A DNA stretch of 16,856 bases, from assembly GCF_004359215.1 (NCBI RefSeq), contig NW_027152213.1, forward strand, positions 688,765 through 705,620, written 5' to 3'. A program made the position numbers and the translations under genes. Positions 6,894 to 15,984 of this stretch are shown here, one piece after another; the stretch's first letter is position 1; every line of letters begins with the position of its first letter. Source of the DNA: Bremia lactucae (taxonomy: Eukaryota; Oomycota; Peronosporomycetes; Peronosporales; Peronosporaceae). Under the pieces are notes generated by a model, which had not been told where the DNA came from, ran no database searches, and worked only from the letters and a program-made list of their open reading frames with translations.

Positions 6894-7441
6894 ATGAAGT
6901 GTAACCTTGCTTCACTTGCAAGGCTCTCTATAGGCAGAGCTATTAAGAGAACAAGGTGCTCAACTTTTGGAACTGTTGAGACACCAGCATTTATATGCTG
7001 CTGGCGGGCCGATGCATTCGCGTCGACCCGAAGCTTAGAGATTGATATCTTCAAGTTCAGGGCAGTCGAAGGCGACTCCTTGTTAAGATATTTCGTCGAA
7101 TCCGGCAATGCCGCTGAGGCTCACCGCATCGATAACGGTGCGACGAAATTAAAGTTTGGTTTGGTTTGTCCAGCATGGCGGGCTCAAGATTAATGGCCCA
7201 AGTTTGTTTGGGTTGTTCGAGGCCTTTAAGACCCGTCTCAGACATACGTCTGAACCACCACATACAATGATTGATGGCTATTGTGCTCATCAAGGGTCGC
7301 GCGGATGGTCCCATCAAGACCCACCTGTTTCGTATCGAATTTAAGACGCTAGATCAAACTATCTCCTCGGCGGAACAGGAAGACTTCAGCATGAAACAGG
7401 CTTTCGTCCACTTGGGTTCATTACGTCCATCGAGACGATAA
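6894..7441 (+). pseudogene. Ty3/gypsy gag relic (element H), internally deleted
   Basis: Gag is the structural shell protein of a Ty3/gypsy element. The core starts about 7038 with 'IDIFKFRAVEGDSLLRYFVE', a retrotransposon gag signature. It then changes frame to 'LFEAFKTRLRHTSEPPHTM' (about 7213-7270) and again to 'GPIKTHLFRIEFKTLDQTIS' and 'AEQEDFSMKQAFVHLGSLRP', stopping at TAA 7439-7441. Compared with the family, a block of a few dozen codons between 'EPP' and 'KGRADGP' is missing. No zinc knuckle, protease or RT follows; the element is cut off by about 7490. Confidence 0.75.
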
Positions 7442-7678
7442 GCAGTCGGACTTAATACTTGTAAAGTTGGCTTGTGTCCGGGACTGCAAAACCAAAAATA
7501 AGATTATAATTGATTTAGGTCCTATCATTTGTTCTTAGTCTTCATTTGTCTAATTAATCATAAGTAAATCAATCGTTCATTGTCCTATCAATCAACACGT
7601 CGATCTGTCTGATCTTGCCGAATCAATCTGAAGTAGATCGTTCAATTTGTTGTCCCATCAATCATATGGGGCTTAAGC
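7442..7678. repeat. AT-rich spacer with an imperfect duplicated motif
   Basis: There is no gene here. Two related segments about 65 bp apart share ATCGTTCA and CC(T/C)ATCAATCA (around 7568-7594 and 7634-7664). Just before each lies a related AATCAATC/AATCATAAGTA block. A third, weaker echo (GGTCCTATCATTTGTTC) is near 7519. The stretch ends at the E-element LTR. Confidence 0.5.
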
Positions 7679-7971
7679 TGAAACGGGGCTAGAACGTTCC
7701 GTCACTAGCTTAGACGAACGCTTGAGGAAGCTTTCAGCCTAAGTATAAGTATCCTGTAAAATTGAAATTTATATAATCTTTACGACCGTGTTCTCGCCTT
7801 TCGGGAACCACTTATTCCCAGGTTACTTATCATTGGTCCATATTGGGTCTTTAGACATCCAATAATGAAGCTAACAAATTGTTACGCAGTGCCCGCATTT
7901 CGGGCACAGCACTGCCTACAAATGTAATTATTTATTTAATTTGTGTGAATCCTGTAATCTAGCCCATTACA
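7679..7971 (-). repeat. 3' LTR of minus-strand gypsy element E
   Basis: In minus orientation it starts TGTAATGGGCTAG (7971 leftwards) and ends CTAGCCCCGTTTCA (at 7679), imperfect inverted ends with TG..CA. It follows a polypurine tract on that strand and has a TATA-like ATTATATAAATTTC. A GC-rich hairpin lies at 7886-7915 (plus strand GCAGTGCCCG … CGGGCAC). The matching 5' LTR is not present on the right of gag. Length 293 bp. Confidence 0.65.
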
Positions 7972-7984
7972 TCAAACCCTTCTC
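7972..7984 (-). promoter_or_regulatory. Polypurine tract of element E
   Basis: On the minus strand GAGAAGGGTTTGA directly precedes the LTR start TGTAATGGGC. It parallels the tract before LTR B (AAGGGAGGGGTGA) and confirms that the element runs right to left, with its 3' end here. Confidence 0.55.
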
Positions 7985-8049
7985 AAATAGCACTTACTAA
8001 CCGTGAGTGCTCCATTGTTGAAAGTGTAACAGTCACGACCAAAGCCACG

Positions 8050-8784
8050 ATGACAGAGCGCATGACCCACAACTCCACAACATTCCTGAGAACCATCAGC
8101 GGGAGAGCGACCATCCACGTGATGGACCAAGAATTCATCCCTTGGGTACTGTACGACTTGCCCGGAGCTCACACTCCGGACTTGCTTGCAGCGATGCAAG
8201 ACTACTTTCGGCGAATCCGCGGTTCACGCGGAAAGAGTCTTGAGAACGTTGCGTACGACGCTTTGCAAAGCTCCTGGTGCGCATTCAATCGGCATTGGAA
8301 CCGGATGCTCGAGGATGGAAGGAGCTTTCCACAATGGCTTGCCATTCGATAGGAAATTCGCGTCGATCACTCAATCGGGGCTTTACGCGAAAAAGTATGC
8401 GAGACGCTTGGAATGAGGATCGAATCTGCTATGTCCACGTCAACAAGGGATGTCACTCTTGCGGCTCGGTGCCACGCCCATCTCGCGACGAATGACAAAG
8501 ATACCTCGCCGAGTATGCACTCAGCGAACGCGAGCAAGCCTGGATCGGGAAGTACGAACGCAGTCTTTTCTAACGGCGGACTGCAGTTATTCGTTGAACG
8601 TCCCCACTCTGGCCAGCGGAGTCAATCGCCGCTGGATGCCCAGCGCAGGATGGCGACATATTCGTCTACCCATCCTGTTTCGCGCTACTCGTCGTCGAGG
8701 TCCTGTTCTCGTGGTCGTGGTGATAAACTTTCACCTCGACGTTGTCGTTCTCGCCATCGTTTGCATTCTCACCGTCGTGAATGA
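8050..8784 (+). pseudogene. Antisense frame between pol and 3' LTR of element E, one stop
   Basis: From ATG 8050 (MTERMTHNSTTFLRTISGRA) to TGA 8782-8784 one plus-strand frame is open for 244 codons except for a TAG at 8350-8352 (codon 101). It lies opposite to element E, in the 3' space between the pol end (8666) and the LTR (7971), and overlaps the last 119 bases of the pol frame. The N-terminal half looks protein-like ('VLYDLPGAHTPDLLAAMQDY', 'AFNRHWNRMLEDGR'). The C-terminal 35 or so residues are Arg/Ser-rich ('SRYSSSRSCSRGRGDK'). I recognise no domain. Antisense frames at this site are known in some plant gypsy elements. It may instead be chance or a fragment of another element. Confidence 0.4.
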
Positions 8785-9694
8785 CGACACAATTACTGTT
8801 CTTGATGGCTTGGGTCGCCGTATCGTTCTCGCTCATCAGGAGAACATTCACATATGCGAACACATTGGGGTAGTCCGACTCCATGGACTCATATGCCCGA
8901 ATAACGCCTGGATTGTCGCTAAGAAGCGAGGAACGCGGCTCCCACGTATCCTGCTCGGATGGAAATCCAAGCCAGCGTACGCGATACTTGCGCGCGTTTG
9001 GAACCGCGCGCGTCTCGTTAGCCGACGGTGCTGCTTCGCGGAGAGGATCCTCGTGACCCACCACAATACGATCCGCGATTCAGCGAACCTGACATTCCGA
9101 ATTTACAAGCGGTGTTGGGTTCTCGCGATGGTAACGCTGGCGTTCTGATTGCCCATGACGATATTGATGAGGCTGTGAACAAGGCTGCCGACGCTCAGCT
9201 AGAAGCTGAGAATGCTCTCGAGCGTGCTACACAGGCGGAGAGGACCGCAAGTGGGATCCGGCAGTCGAACCACGAACTGCTCGAACGGGTGAGGAACCTG
9301 GAACACCAGGCTCTTGGTCATGCGCAGACGGGAATGCAGCCGCGTCCAATGTCATTGGCGCGTCAAGCAAGGCGGGAAGAGAGGTCGATCTACGAGCCCC
9401 TGACTCGATATCGGAACCACCCCGTGAAGCGTAGCTTAGCGATATTATTTTAGCCGCCCGACGTAGAAACGCCAGGTGAAGCCGCAACGATGAGGGAATG
9501 TCAAGCGTAAAAGCGGCGCCGATCGCTTTAAGAACCTTGACTGGACCGATGAAGCGTGGCGCGAGTTTACTTGCACCTAGGTTGGAACCTGCAAAATTAC
9601 TTAGGCCTTCTGTAAACAAAATTGCACGATCACCTTTCTGGAACTTGCTCATGTTTTTCCTACCATGCTTATCATTCTCTCTCTGTTTATCCAC
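8666..9694 (-). pseudogene. Element E integrase C-terminus, linker and chromodomain
   Basis: This is the C-terminal end of pol; in related elements the chromodomain helps direct integration to certain chromatin. One frame runs 9694-8666 with in-frame stops TAG 9227-9229 and TGA 9080-9082 (probably a former Trp). It reads 'KFQKGDRAILFTEGLSNF' and 'NLGASKLAPRFIGPVKVLK' (integrase SH3-like C-terminal domain), then a Pro/Ser-rich linker ending 'ENPTPLVNSECQVR', 'IADRIVVGHEDP', and the chromodomain 'KYRVRWLGFPSEQDTWEPRS'. It ends in an Asn/Asp-rich tail at TAG 8666-8668. Long plus-strand open frames at 8450-9148 and 9028-9453 are antisense shadows. Confidence 0.85.
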
Positions 9695-9894
9695 TGCAGA
9701 CTGAAGTAACCACGGACAAATCGGGTGATGGCTTGACGTTGGAGGATAAAATCCGACACAGCCATGTCGTCAAGTGGTCGCACCGACTCAATCGGCGCGT
9801 TGTTGGGAGCAGGTGAACGCGTACCCGAAGACGAGTCAATAAGTGTCTGCGCATTCCATCGAGAAACGGGACGCCACGCCACGAAGAGTCAAAA

Positions 9895-10724
9895 TAGCAG
9901 ACTTCGCCTTGGATCGGGTGACTATATTCAGTCAAAATACCGTGGGCTGCGCTCGATCGTTTTTTATCACCTTCACCCCCCACCCAGAGTGAAGCCACGA
10001 GGCGCCGTGGGGCGACACACGGCAAGAAGAGTAGAAACTCGACGGTGTCGGCCGCGGTTGACATCTGCAGCTTCGTCCCGAGTAGCCCGAACAGTGACGT
10101 CCAAAATGCGGATGAGAATCTGGGTATCACGGTCCGACACAATATTATCCGGCAAGCTGTGAAAGCGAAACACAGCGTCAGTGAAGTGCACCGCGGTCTC
10201 TGCCACGGTGATCGTTGCGTGAACAGGCAGGTGTGTCATCTTGCTAAACTTGTCGAAAAAACCAGGGCACCTGTTTGATCTTGACTATCGGGCGCGAGCC
10301 CGAAGATAGAGTCCATCCAAACTGAACGCCAAACTTTGAGTGCTACCTGCAAAGGTCGCAGGGGAGCCTGCGACGATTCACCCGTTGACAAATCTCGCTT
10401 GTACGAGTTTAGTTGCGTCCCACTTGTACATGAGGGGCCAGAAGAAGTCGCGAGACACAGCCGCGAAAGTCTTTTCGCGGCCTGAATGGACATTAATGGG
10501 GGCATCGTGATACTCGTGAACGATCCGAGTACGCAAATCCGAGTTGATGACTGTACGAGGAGCATCGAAGTGGTCGTTGCTATACAGAAGCAGGTCATCG
10601 TTTAAAATGTACCGCTGAATTTGATCACGCTTGGTTCGTGATTGAGCTCCCAGTGCAACATCACTGGGAGCGCGTAAATAAGCGATAACATCCGCGTAGT
10701 CGGGATCAATCTTGTAAGCTGCGA
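9895..10724 (-). pseudogene. Element E integrase zinc domain and catalytic core, Glu deleted
   Basis: The integrase joins cDNA to host DNA. The HHCC region begins 'LRTRIVHEYHDAPINVHSGR' and 'VSRDFFWPLMYKW', but the Cys pair is lost where the frame breaks near 10378. The core continues in other frames: 'WMDSIFGLAPD' (first Asp 10311-10313), 'MTHLPVHATITVAETAVHF' and 'LPDNIVSDRDTQI' (second Asp 10132-10134). Then 'FWTSLFGLLGTKLQMSTAAD' runs straight into 'TVEFLLF'. The segment expected between them, which carries the catalytic Glu (TDGQTERVNR-type motif), is absent, so the core lacks the third acidic residue. At least three frame changes occur. Confidence 0.8.
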
Positions 10725-11279
10725 CTAGTTCGTCGAATAAGCACAGCTCGTGGCGATCCGAATTAAATTCCGCGATACGCACATCGCACATCGATTATCC
10801 TTGTCAACGTCGTCAGTCACCTGGCGACTCAGCGCGGTCCAAGGATCGTTGTCGGGACGTCGTGACAGAGCATCAGCAAGGAGATTATACTTGCCCAGTT
10901 TGCAATGCACGACGAAGTTGTACTCGGAAAAAAAGGACAGCCACCGTGCCATCCGTTAGGGCAAGTGCGGAGTCTTCATCGCTGTGCGGAGCGATGCATG
11001 ATCAGTATACAAAGCAAATGTGCGTTCCCCAAGCAGGTGCAAACGGAACTTGATGAGCGCGTACCGCATTGCTAACAACTCCTTATCATGAAATGAATAG
11101 TTCATCTTCACTGACTTTATCTGTTGTGACTGATAATTCACGACTCGTTCTCGACCTTCATCATCAAATTGCATGGGGGCACAACCAATTGCGAAGTCAC
11201 TTGCATCGCATACCACGTGGCATGGCCTGGAATCGTCCGGAAAGACCAACACTGGCGCTGAAGCCAGGCTCTTCTTCAT
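10725..11279 (-). pseudogene. Element E RNase H domain
   Basis: RNase H removes the RNA template during reverse transcription. One frame covers the domain: 'HVVCDASDFAIGCAPMQFDD' (first Asp), 'HDKELLAMRYALIKFRLHLL' (Glu), 'FALYTDHASLRTAM' (Asp) and 'LLADALSRRPDNDPW' (last Asp), so the acidic residues persist. A TAA at 10956-10958 after 'PHLP' stands where the family has Gln (CAA), consistent with a C-to-T change. It joins the integrase downstream. Confidence 0.85.
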
Positions 11280-12330
11280 TGCATCGAAGGCCGCTTAATC
11301 TCGAAACGCACGACCAGGTGGCTTCTTTCTTCAAAAGTGACGACAAAGGCAGTATATAACCGGCAAAATCCTTAGTAAACTTATGCAAGTAATTGGCCAA
11401 GCCATGCCACTGACACAACTCCGTCGGGTTCTTTAGTGTGGCCCAAGAACAGATTGAAGACACCTTCTCCGGATCAGCTCGAATTTCCGACTTACATAGC
11501 GACCGTGCACCGGAATTTCCAGTGCACAAAAGACAAACGTCTTGAGATTCGCATACAACTTAATCTTGTATGAGTTGAAGCACCTGTTGCAATTGTCGAA
11601 TGTAAACTTGGATATCGCTGAGGTTGTTCTCAACGCAACTATGGACAAAGATGTCACCGAAGTAACTAGATCGAAGTCCCGGAGTGGTCTCAACACTTGA
11701 GTTATGGGAATGGCTAGTGATGCCACAAGGGTTGAAGAATGCACTGTCCACTTTCAATCGCATGGTGTCTCAAGTGTTGAGACCACCATGCGATTGAAAG
11801 TGGATAGTGCATTCTTCAACCCTTGTGGCATCACTAGCCATTCCCATAACATGCCACTCGGGGTACTCACCGCTGTGAGTGGCATGTCGCTCAGTCGCAT
11901 CAGGATCTGGTAGAAGCTGTCGGTTCGATCGATGGCACTGAAGATGATGCTTCCTGACATGGAGTTTAACACAATCTTCTTCCTGGGATGGGCGATTGCG
12001 CAGAAGTAGTGGCATTATTTAGCTTGACAAACGGATGCATTATACGCCAGCCTCCCGTAGCCTTCTTCATGCAGAAGGTTCAACTCGTCTGTGACGATTA
12101 ATCTCGCGCATATGACCCGCCTTGCGGCGGCCTTCAAAGAATTCGTCTTAGCCTCGACTTAATCTCGACGCAACGGCCACTGGCACGTGATCAATCTCGT
12201 GCCGAACACCACGATCAGCAGGAAGTTCAACCGGAATCGTGTCTGGGAAAACGTGTGCATACTCACGAGCAATGTCGTAGACAGGATAATCAGACCCTCC
12301 AGAGCCTCCCATGACTGTTACGCAAATCAT
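11280..12330 (-). pseudogene. Element E reverse transcriptase with foldback duplication
   Basis: RT copies the element's RNA into cDNA. Blocks in order are 'AREYAHVFPDTIPVELPADR', 'FFEGRRKAGHMRE', 'LNSMSGSIIFSAIDRTDSFY' (first catalytic Asp region), 'MLWEWLVMPQGLKNALSTFN', then an inverted duplication (11701-11850), 'VLRPLRDF', 'SSYFGDIFVHS' (normally YxDD, so one catalytic Asp is Gly) and 'LKNPTELCQWHGLANYLHKF' (connection). Several frameshifts split the region. The Asp-to-Gly change and the duplication each should abolish activity. Confidence 0.85.
11701..11850. repeat. Near-perfect inverted duplication inside RT
   Basis: Arm 1 (11701-11773) and arm 2 (11777-11850) are reverse complements over about 73 bp with one substitution and one extra base, around a 3-base centre GTG. 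The centre TCTCAA-GTG-TTGAGA is the natural codon run for Ser-Gln-Val-Leu-Arg and is itself a palindrome. The same gene motif (MPQGLKNALSTFN) is therefore encoded on both strands. Confidence 0.95.
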
Positions 12331-12417
12331 TCTTCACGCGCTGACTTTGGCTCAGTGCTTCGAGGTCACGTCATTTGCTCTTCGTTTGTGCCTTGTTGGT
12401 GATCAAACATACCTGTT

Positions 12418-13330
12418 TCACAGTGCCCCCTTAAGATCACATAGGAAATTCTTCCAGGTTAGTCCTGGAAGGCGTGTAATCGAGGACGCGTCACGAGGTG
12501 GACTCGCGACTTCAAATATCGGCGGCGCCTCTGTGGACTTTCTTCCACGTAAACGATAGCGTAAACATATTCCAACGCTGAATTCTCGATGCTTGTGTCT
12601 CCGTCGTGCTTCGAGTCGATACTCGAAAAAAGCTGGCGAGCTGCAGCCAGGTGCTGAGGGATCCGCGTTACTCGCGTGATGTCCCTCGCTCTCCGAGTCC
12701 TGTTCGTGGAGGAGGAATCGGTCGACCATACTCGGTGGACTTAGACGTGCCACTCCACGTATCTCAGGGATATTGCACCCTTGATGATTCGGCCTTAGGC
12801 CAGCAATGCTTTCAGCATTCAGTGAATCGTTGTAGTGCCGTTCCACTTATTACTGCTGAGTCGGGCTCAGAATTAATGTTTTCAACATTAGAGTTTATTA
12901 ACTCAGCCATTTCAATGTCTAAAACACTGACAGACTCATGTAATGATCCACGCCAATAGTTTTTTTGTTGCCTGGCAAAGGTGGGTTCATGACTCTCCAA
13001 AACTTTGCTAGTAACATTGCGCGTGGCGCCTAATACCTTAGACCTCCAATGGATCCATGGCTCATGGTGTTCAAGCCAGGCCATACAAAGGATGAGATCA
13101 TATCTCAAATCCAAATCAAGGACAAGACAGCGTTCCACACTGTCAAAGTCCAGATACTTTATGCCTAAGTTCAACGAAACTTAGGACCAGTGACACGAGT
13201 CCCAGTCGCTAAGCGACAGCGATTGTATCACTTTCTTGCGCATTAAGCGCCTTAACGTATCTATGATTTTCTTAAAGGGAAAGACGTAGAACATAATTAC
13301 AAGACGCTCCTGAGTCATTTAAATTGACCA
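12418..13330 (-). pseudogene. Element E protease and pol linker
   Basis: The aspartic protease matures Gag-Pol. The active-site motif reads NDSGASCNYVLRLSL (Asp codon 13316-13314). It is followed in another frame by 'YLDFDSVERCLVLDLDLRYD', 'LILCMAWLEHHEPWIHWRSK', the typical gypsy protease C-terminal region. A Ser/Pro-rich linker (about 12846-12418) leads to RT. Stops and frame changes separate the DSGA motif from the rest. The 12331-12417 stretch is decayed linker. Confidence 0.75.
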
Positions 13331-13634
13331 CGGCTTATCAAAGCCCTACACATTTGCTTGAGAGACTAACAAGCCAAGCTTGTACTCACGCCCCGTGCGA
13401 TTACGCACCGAGCGAATTCGGGCTAAATTAATTCATATCGAGCAGTTGGATCCTGCAACTTTCGGTACGCATGGTCCTGCTTATTCTCACCTCCTAGAGG
13501 TTCAACAGAGTCAAGGTCTTCCCCAGTAGGGCGCCCCGCACTTACTGGGTATCGACGTTTTCCCGCACCGTACCAGATTTCTGGCATAGGTCGGAGTTGG
13601 TGTTCTTTCGAGCTTTACGCGAATTTCGTAGGAG

Positions 13635-13676
13635 ACAGGCCGGACGTGAATGTTTCGTGCTTCCACACATATAACA
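13635..13676 (-). pseudogene. Element E gag zinc knuckle (CCHC)
   Basis: The minus strand reads CYMCGSTKHSRPAC, a complete C-x2-C-x4-H-x4-C knuckle, in a frame different from the gag core at 13752-14216. Such knuckles bind element RNA. All four ligands are intact, unlike the copia relic. Flanking sequence down to about 13340 has no long open frame and is decayed gag-protease linker. Confidence 0.8.
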
Positions 13677-13751
13677 TCTACGGATGTTCTTATGCTGTTC
13701 CACAGCTTAAACAGCCTCATTTCCTTCCTCAACGAGGCTTAGCTCCATGGG

Positions 13752-14330
13752 CTAACGCCTGTTGCAAGCAGACTTAAAGTCGAACTCAGCGCGTAGCGCT
13801 ATGGCAATTGCCTCTTTGAAAGTAGCACAATGAGATCGGAATAATTCCATCCGGACAACGCCCTCATTGAGACCCCCAATTAAGATGGTTACTACAGTTG
13901 CTTCTTGCACCGGGTCTTGATGCATAGATGCAATGAGAGTTCTCAATTCCTGGACAAAGTCCCCTAGGGTTCTTTTACCCTGTCGAGTCGCTAGGAGCCG
14001 TGCTCGCATGCGAAAAGCCTGATCAGGCGGTGCAAACATGCTGGTCATTTGCCGTTTCAGCAAATCCCATGAGGGAAAAGCGTCGTTGATGGACGTGCTG
14101 CACGATAGTGCCCACTCCATGGCTCTACCTCCAAGTTTATAATTGGCCATAGCCACCTTTTGCCGTTCTGTTAAGAACAAGGCGGAATCAATGGACATTT
14201 GCATATGCTTAATCAAAAAAGTGAGATTTTCTCCCTCTTTCCATCAAATGTCTTCACATTTACAGTAAGAGGGCGAGCCCTCGGCTCTGAGTCAGGTGGT
14301 TTAACAGCTCAGGGAGTCGTACAAGCTATG
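13752..14330 (-). pseudogene. Element E gag core, 5' end broken
   Basis: This is the structural Gag. The core frame (14216-13752) contains 'MAMANYKLGGRAMEWALS'-like text, 'FPSWDLLKRQMTSMFAPPDQ', 'FRMRARLLATRQGKRTLGDF', 'LRTLIASMHQDPVQEATVV' and 'FKEAIAIALRAEFDFKSA', a standard retrotransposon gag domain. Upstream in another frame come 'VKPPDSEPRARPLTVNVKTF' and 'DGK', joined by a one-base slip near 14230, and a TGA lies just before 'AVKPP'. The reading frame meets repeat C at about 14328, so the true start and the 5' LTR are missing. Confidence 0.8.
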
Positions 14331-14641
14331 AAAGGTTAAGGAATCCTAGTTCAAGGGATTCAGGGGTTCGTACAACCAAGTGGGGACTAGTGCCCAAGAG
14401 GATATACCTTAGAAAAGCTTCTATTTCTTACAGATCAATGCGTAAGCCTTAGAAAGGCACTTACAGCTTTAAGATCAAAAGGGGAACTGCACTTTCTTTA
14501 ATTATTTAAAATCTAAAAACCTTACCCTAGCTAAATTAAAATAGAGTTTGGCCGCCACATTTATATATGGCGGCGACCACATTTGTTACCCATAATAAAT
14601 GGGATTTAAGTAACTAACTATTTTTAAAATTAGATAAAAGG
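14328..14641. repeat. Dispersed repeat C, copy 2
   Basis: This is the direct-orientation counterpart of 1627-1930. It lies between the broken gag of element E and the RT relic of element F. The hairpin at the equivalent site is GCCGCCA (14551-14557) with TGGCGGC (14568-14574), which differs in sequence from copy 1 but still pairs. No coding capacity is seen. Confidence 0.7.
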
Positions 14642-14649
14642 GTTTTTTA

Positions 14650-15599
14650 ATTATAAAGTAAATGAACCACAACATCGATTCTCCAACCGATGTGTGCCCC
14701 ATTACAGCCCAGATAATCTACTTCTTGTAGTAAAATATGGCATTTTTTACCTTTCAGAGTGACATTATATTGGCCAAACGCACAAGCACCACTCAAAGAT
14801 GCTCCATGTGGTCCTGTATGCTGCTTGAATACACCAGCAGATCTTTCAGATAGAGATAACAAATTCAAAGTCACTTAGAATTTTCTCCATGAAGTCTTGA
14901 TATTCGTCCGCCGCTGTTAAGATGCCCATGGGAAGACGCTTGTACTGAAACTTCCCAATTGGTAAGCAGAAGGCGGTTAGCGATCGACGTTGCTTCGCCT
15001 TTCGTCTTGCGTAACATCCCATGTTGGCATTCAGTGTCGTCATATACCGAACGTTCGCAAGCCGTAGTAGTAATTTATCTGCGTCGGAGCCAACGATTCA
15101 GCAGACGATAATCAACTAGCAGCCGTGGTCCATTAGGCTTCGTCACGGAAAAATGCTGGAGAAGCCATCTTAGAAATGTAGATTTGTTCCAGTACGTCAA
15201 GTTAAATCAGGCGCCGGATCTCGTCCCGTGCTGCGTTCTCGAGGCTCCGCGGAATAGGATACAGTTTTGCATGAATGGGTTTATATTTCGACGACAGTGG
15301 AAGCACATAATCGTCCAGCCGCATCCTTCCAAAATGCCCATTATACAAATGTCGATATTGTTTGAGGAGGTCCAGGTAAATTCTCGATACCTCGAGAGAT
15401 AGATGGTCTGAAAGCAATTTCTATCATTTGGCAGCCGAATCTGACAGTCGTCTGAAACTCTTCATCTGCACACCCCGTAGCTGTATAAGTCGCCTTGTCG
15501 TGTTTTTCTGTTGCGCTGGTCTTTAGAGCTCAGCACCCACATATTTCGGTCATTAGCCGGCTTATTGCGTTTTTGGTACTTGTACACTGCACGACTCAT
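14650..15599 (-). pseudogene. Second-lineage Ty3/gypsy RT relic (element F)
   Basis: This is an RT fragment of a gypsy lineage distinct from element E. From 15599 leftwards it reads 'MSRAVYKYQKRNKPANDRNM' (upstream linker), 'YLDLLKQYRHLYNGHFGRMR', 'YKPIHAKLYPIPRSLE' (RT start), 'KPNGPRLLVDYRLLNRWL', 'TTLNANMGCYARRK', 'LPIGKFQYKRLPMGILTAAD', 'YLKDLLVYSSSIQDHMEHL' and 'GKKCHILLQEVDYLGC'. Both catalytic positions are changed: LNANMG has Asn where Asp is expected, and YLKD replaces YLDD. Stops after RRLI and EFVISI and at least three frameshifts are present. It ends at repeat C. Confidence 0.8.
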
Positions 15600-15712
15600 C
15601 ACTGCTGAGAATTATGCTGCTTAAAGCTGCCGAAAAGAACTACTTAGTACATGACAAAGAGTTACTTGCTATGAAGTGCCCGAATGCGATGGATCAGACG
15701 ACCTTCAAGTGA
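15596..15712 (+). pseudogene. RNase H scrap, opposite strand to element F
   Basis: The plus frame reads 'LKAAEKNYLVHDKELLAMK' (15620-15679), the central gypsy RNase H block with its catalytic Glu (15659-15661). It then loses similarity and stops at TGA 15710-15712. It sits beyond the 5' edge of the minus-strand RT relic and on the other strand, so it is either an inverted piece of that element or part of another one. Confidence 0.65.
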
Positions 15713-15984
15713 AAGTCTTGAAAATAGGACTGGCGGTTTGGTGGTCCGCCCCGCTGTTGCGATTTCGCAACATCAGCTCAGCCCTTCTTCTTCGCGAGAC
15801 TCTGGAATTCGCTACCTCCACTTCGGAAAGTCTCTAGGACTCTCGCCTGTGAACTTTCACATTTTATCTGCATGGTGTCTGCTGGCACTCCATCTTGCGC
15901 TGCCGTTAACACCACGGAGTACGTGACGTATTCTTTGTCATCGTATCGTCACACGTAGAATTCCTCTTTTCGATTTAGATCTGC
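15694..15984 (-). pseudogene. Unrecognised coding remnant with two in-frame TGA
   Basis: One minus-strand frame from 15984 to a TGA at 15694-15696 reads protein-like text with stops only at 15949-15951 and 15778-15780. Segments are 'YDDKEYVTYSVVLTAAQDGV', 'PADTMQIKCESSQARVLETF', 'RSGGSEFQSLAKKKG' and the Gln/Pro-rich 'ADVAKSQQRGGPPNRQ'. Composition suggests a real former gene. I cannot name the family: it could be a retroelement gag or upstream pol segment, or a captured host fragment. Its 3' end overlaps the RNase H scrap on the plus strand. Confidence 0.4.

Larger units (their letters stand above)
8666..14330 (-). mobile_element. Ty3/gypsy chromodomain retrotransposon E, coding body (minus strand)
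   Basis: Right to left the order is gag, zinc knuckle, protease, RT, RNase H, integrase, chromodomain; integrase after RNase H is the Ty3/gypsy order. Together with its 3' LTR it spans 14330-7679. The 5' LTR and primer site are missing: the gag N-terminus is broken where repeat C copy 2 begins. Stops, frameshifts, a changed RT active site and a deleted integrase Glu make it inactive. Confidence 0.85.

Noticed and set aside
8450..9148. Plus-strand open frame of 232 codons, the longest in the window.
   Set aside because: For most of its length it lies antisense to the chromodomain and pol tail of element E, with no protein-like content of its own.
9028..9453. Plus-strand open frame of 141 codons with a coiled-coil-like Glu/Ala/Leu-rich middle.
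   Set aside because: The minus strand carries the integrase-to-chromodomain linker of element E in one frame here ('ENPTPLVNSECQVR', 'DRIVVGHEDP'), broken only by two point stops. The plus frame is its shadow; Leu and Ser codons read backwards give Glu and Ala.
11704..11913. Plus-strand frame encoding RT-like text (MPQGLKNALSTFN).
   Set aside because: It is the inverted arm of the foldback duplication, not a separate RT gene.
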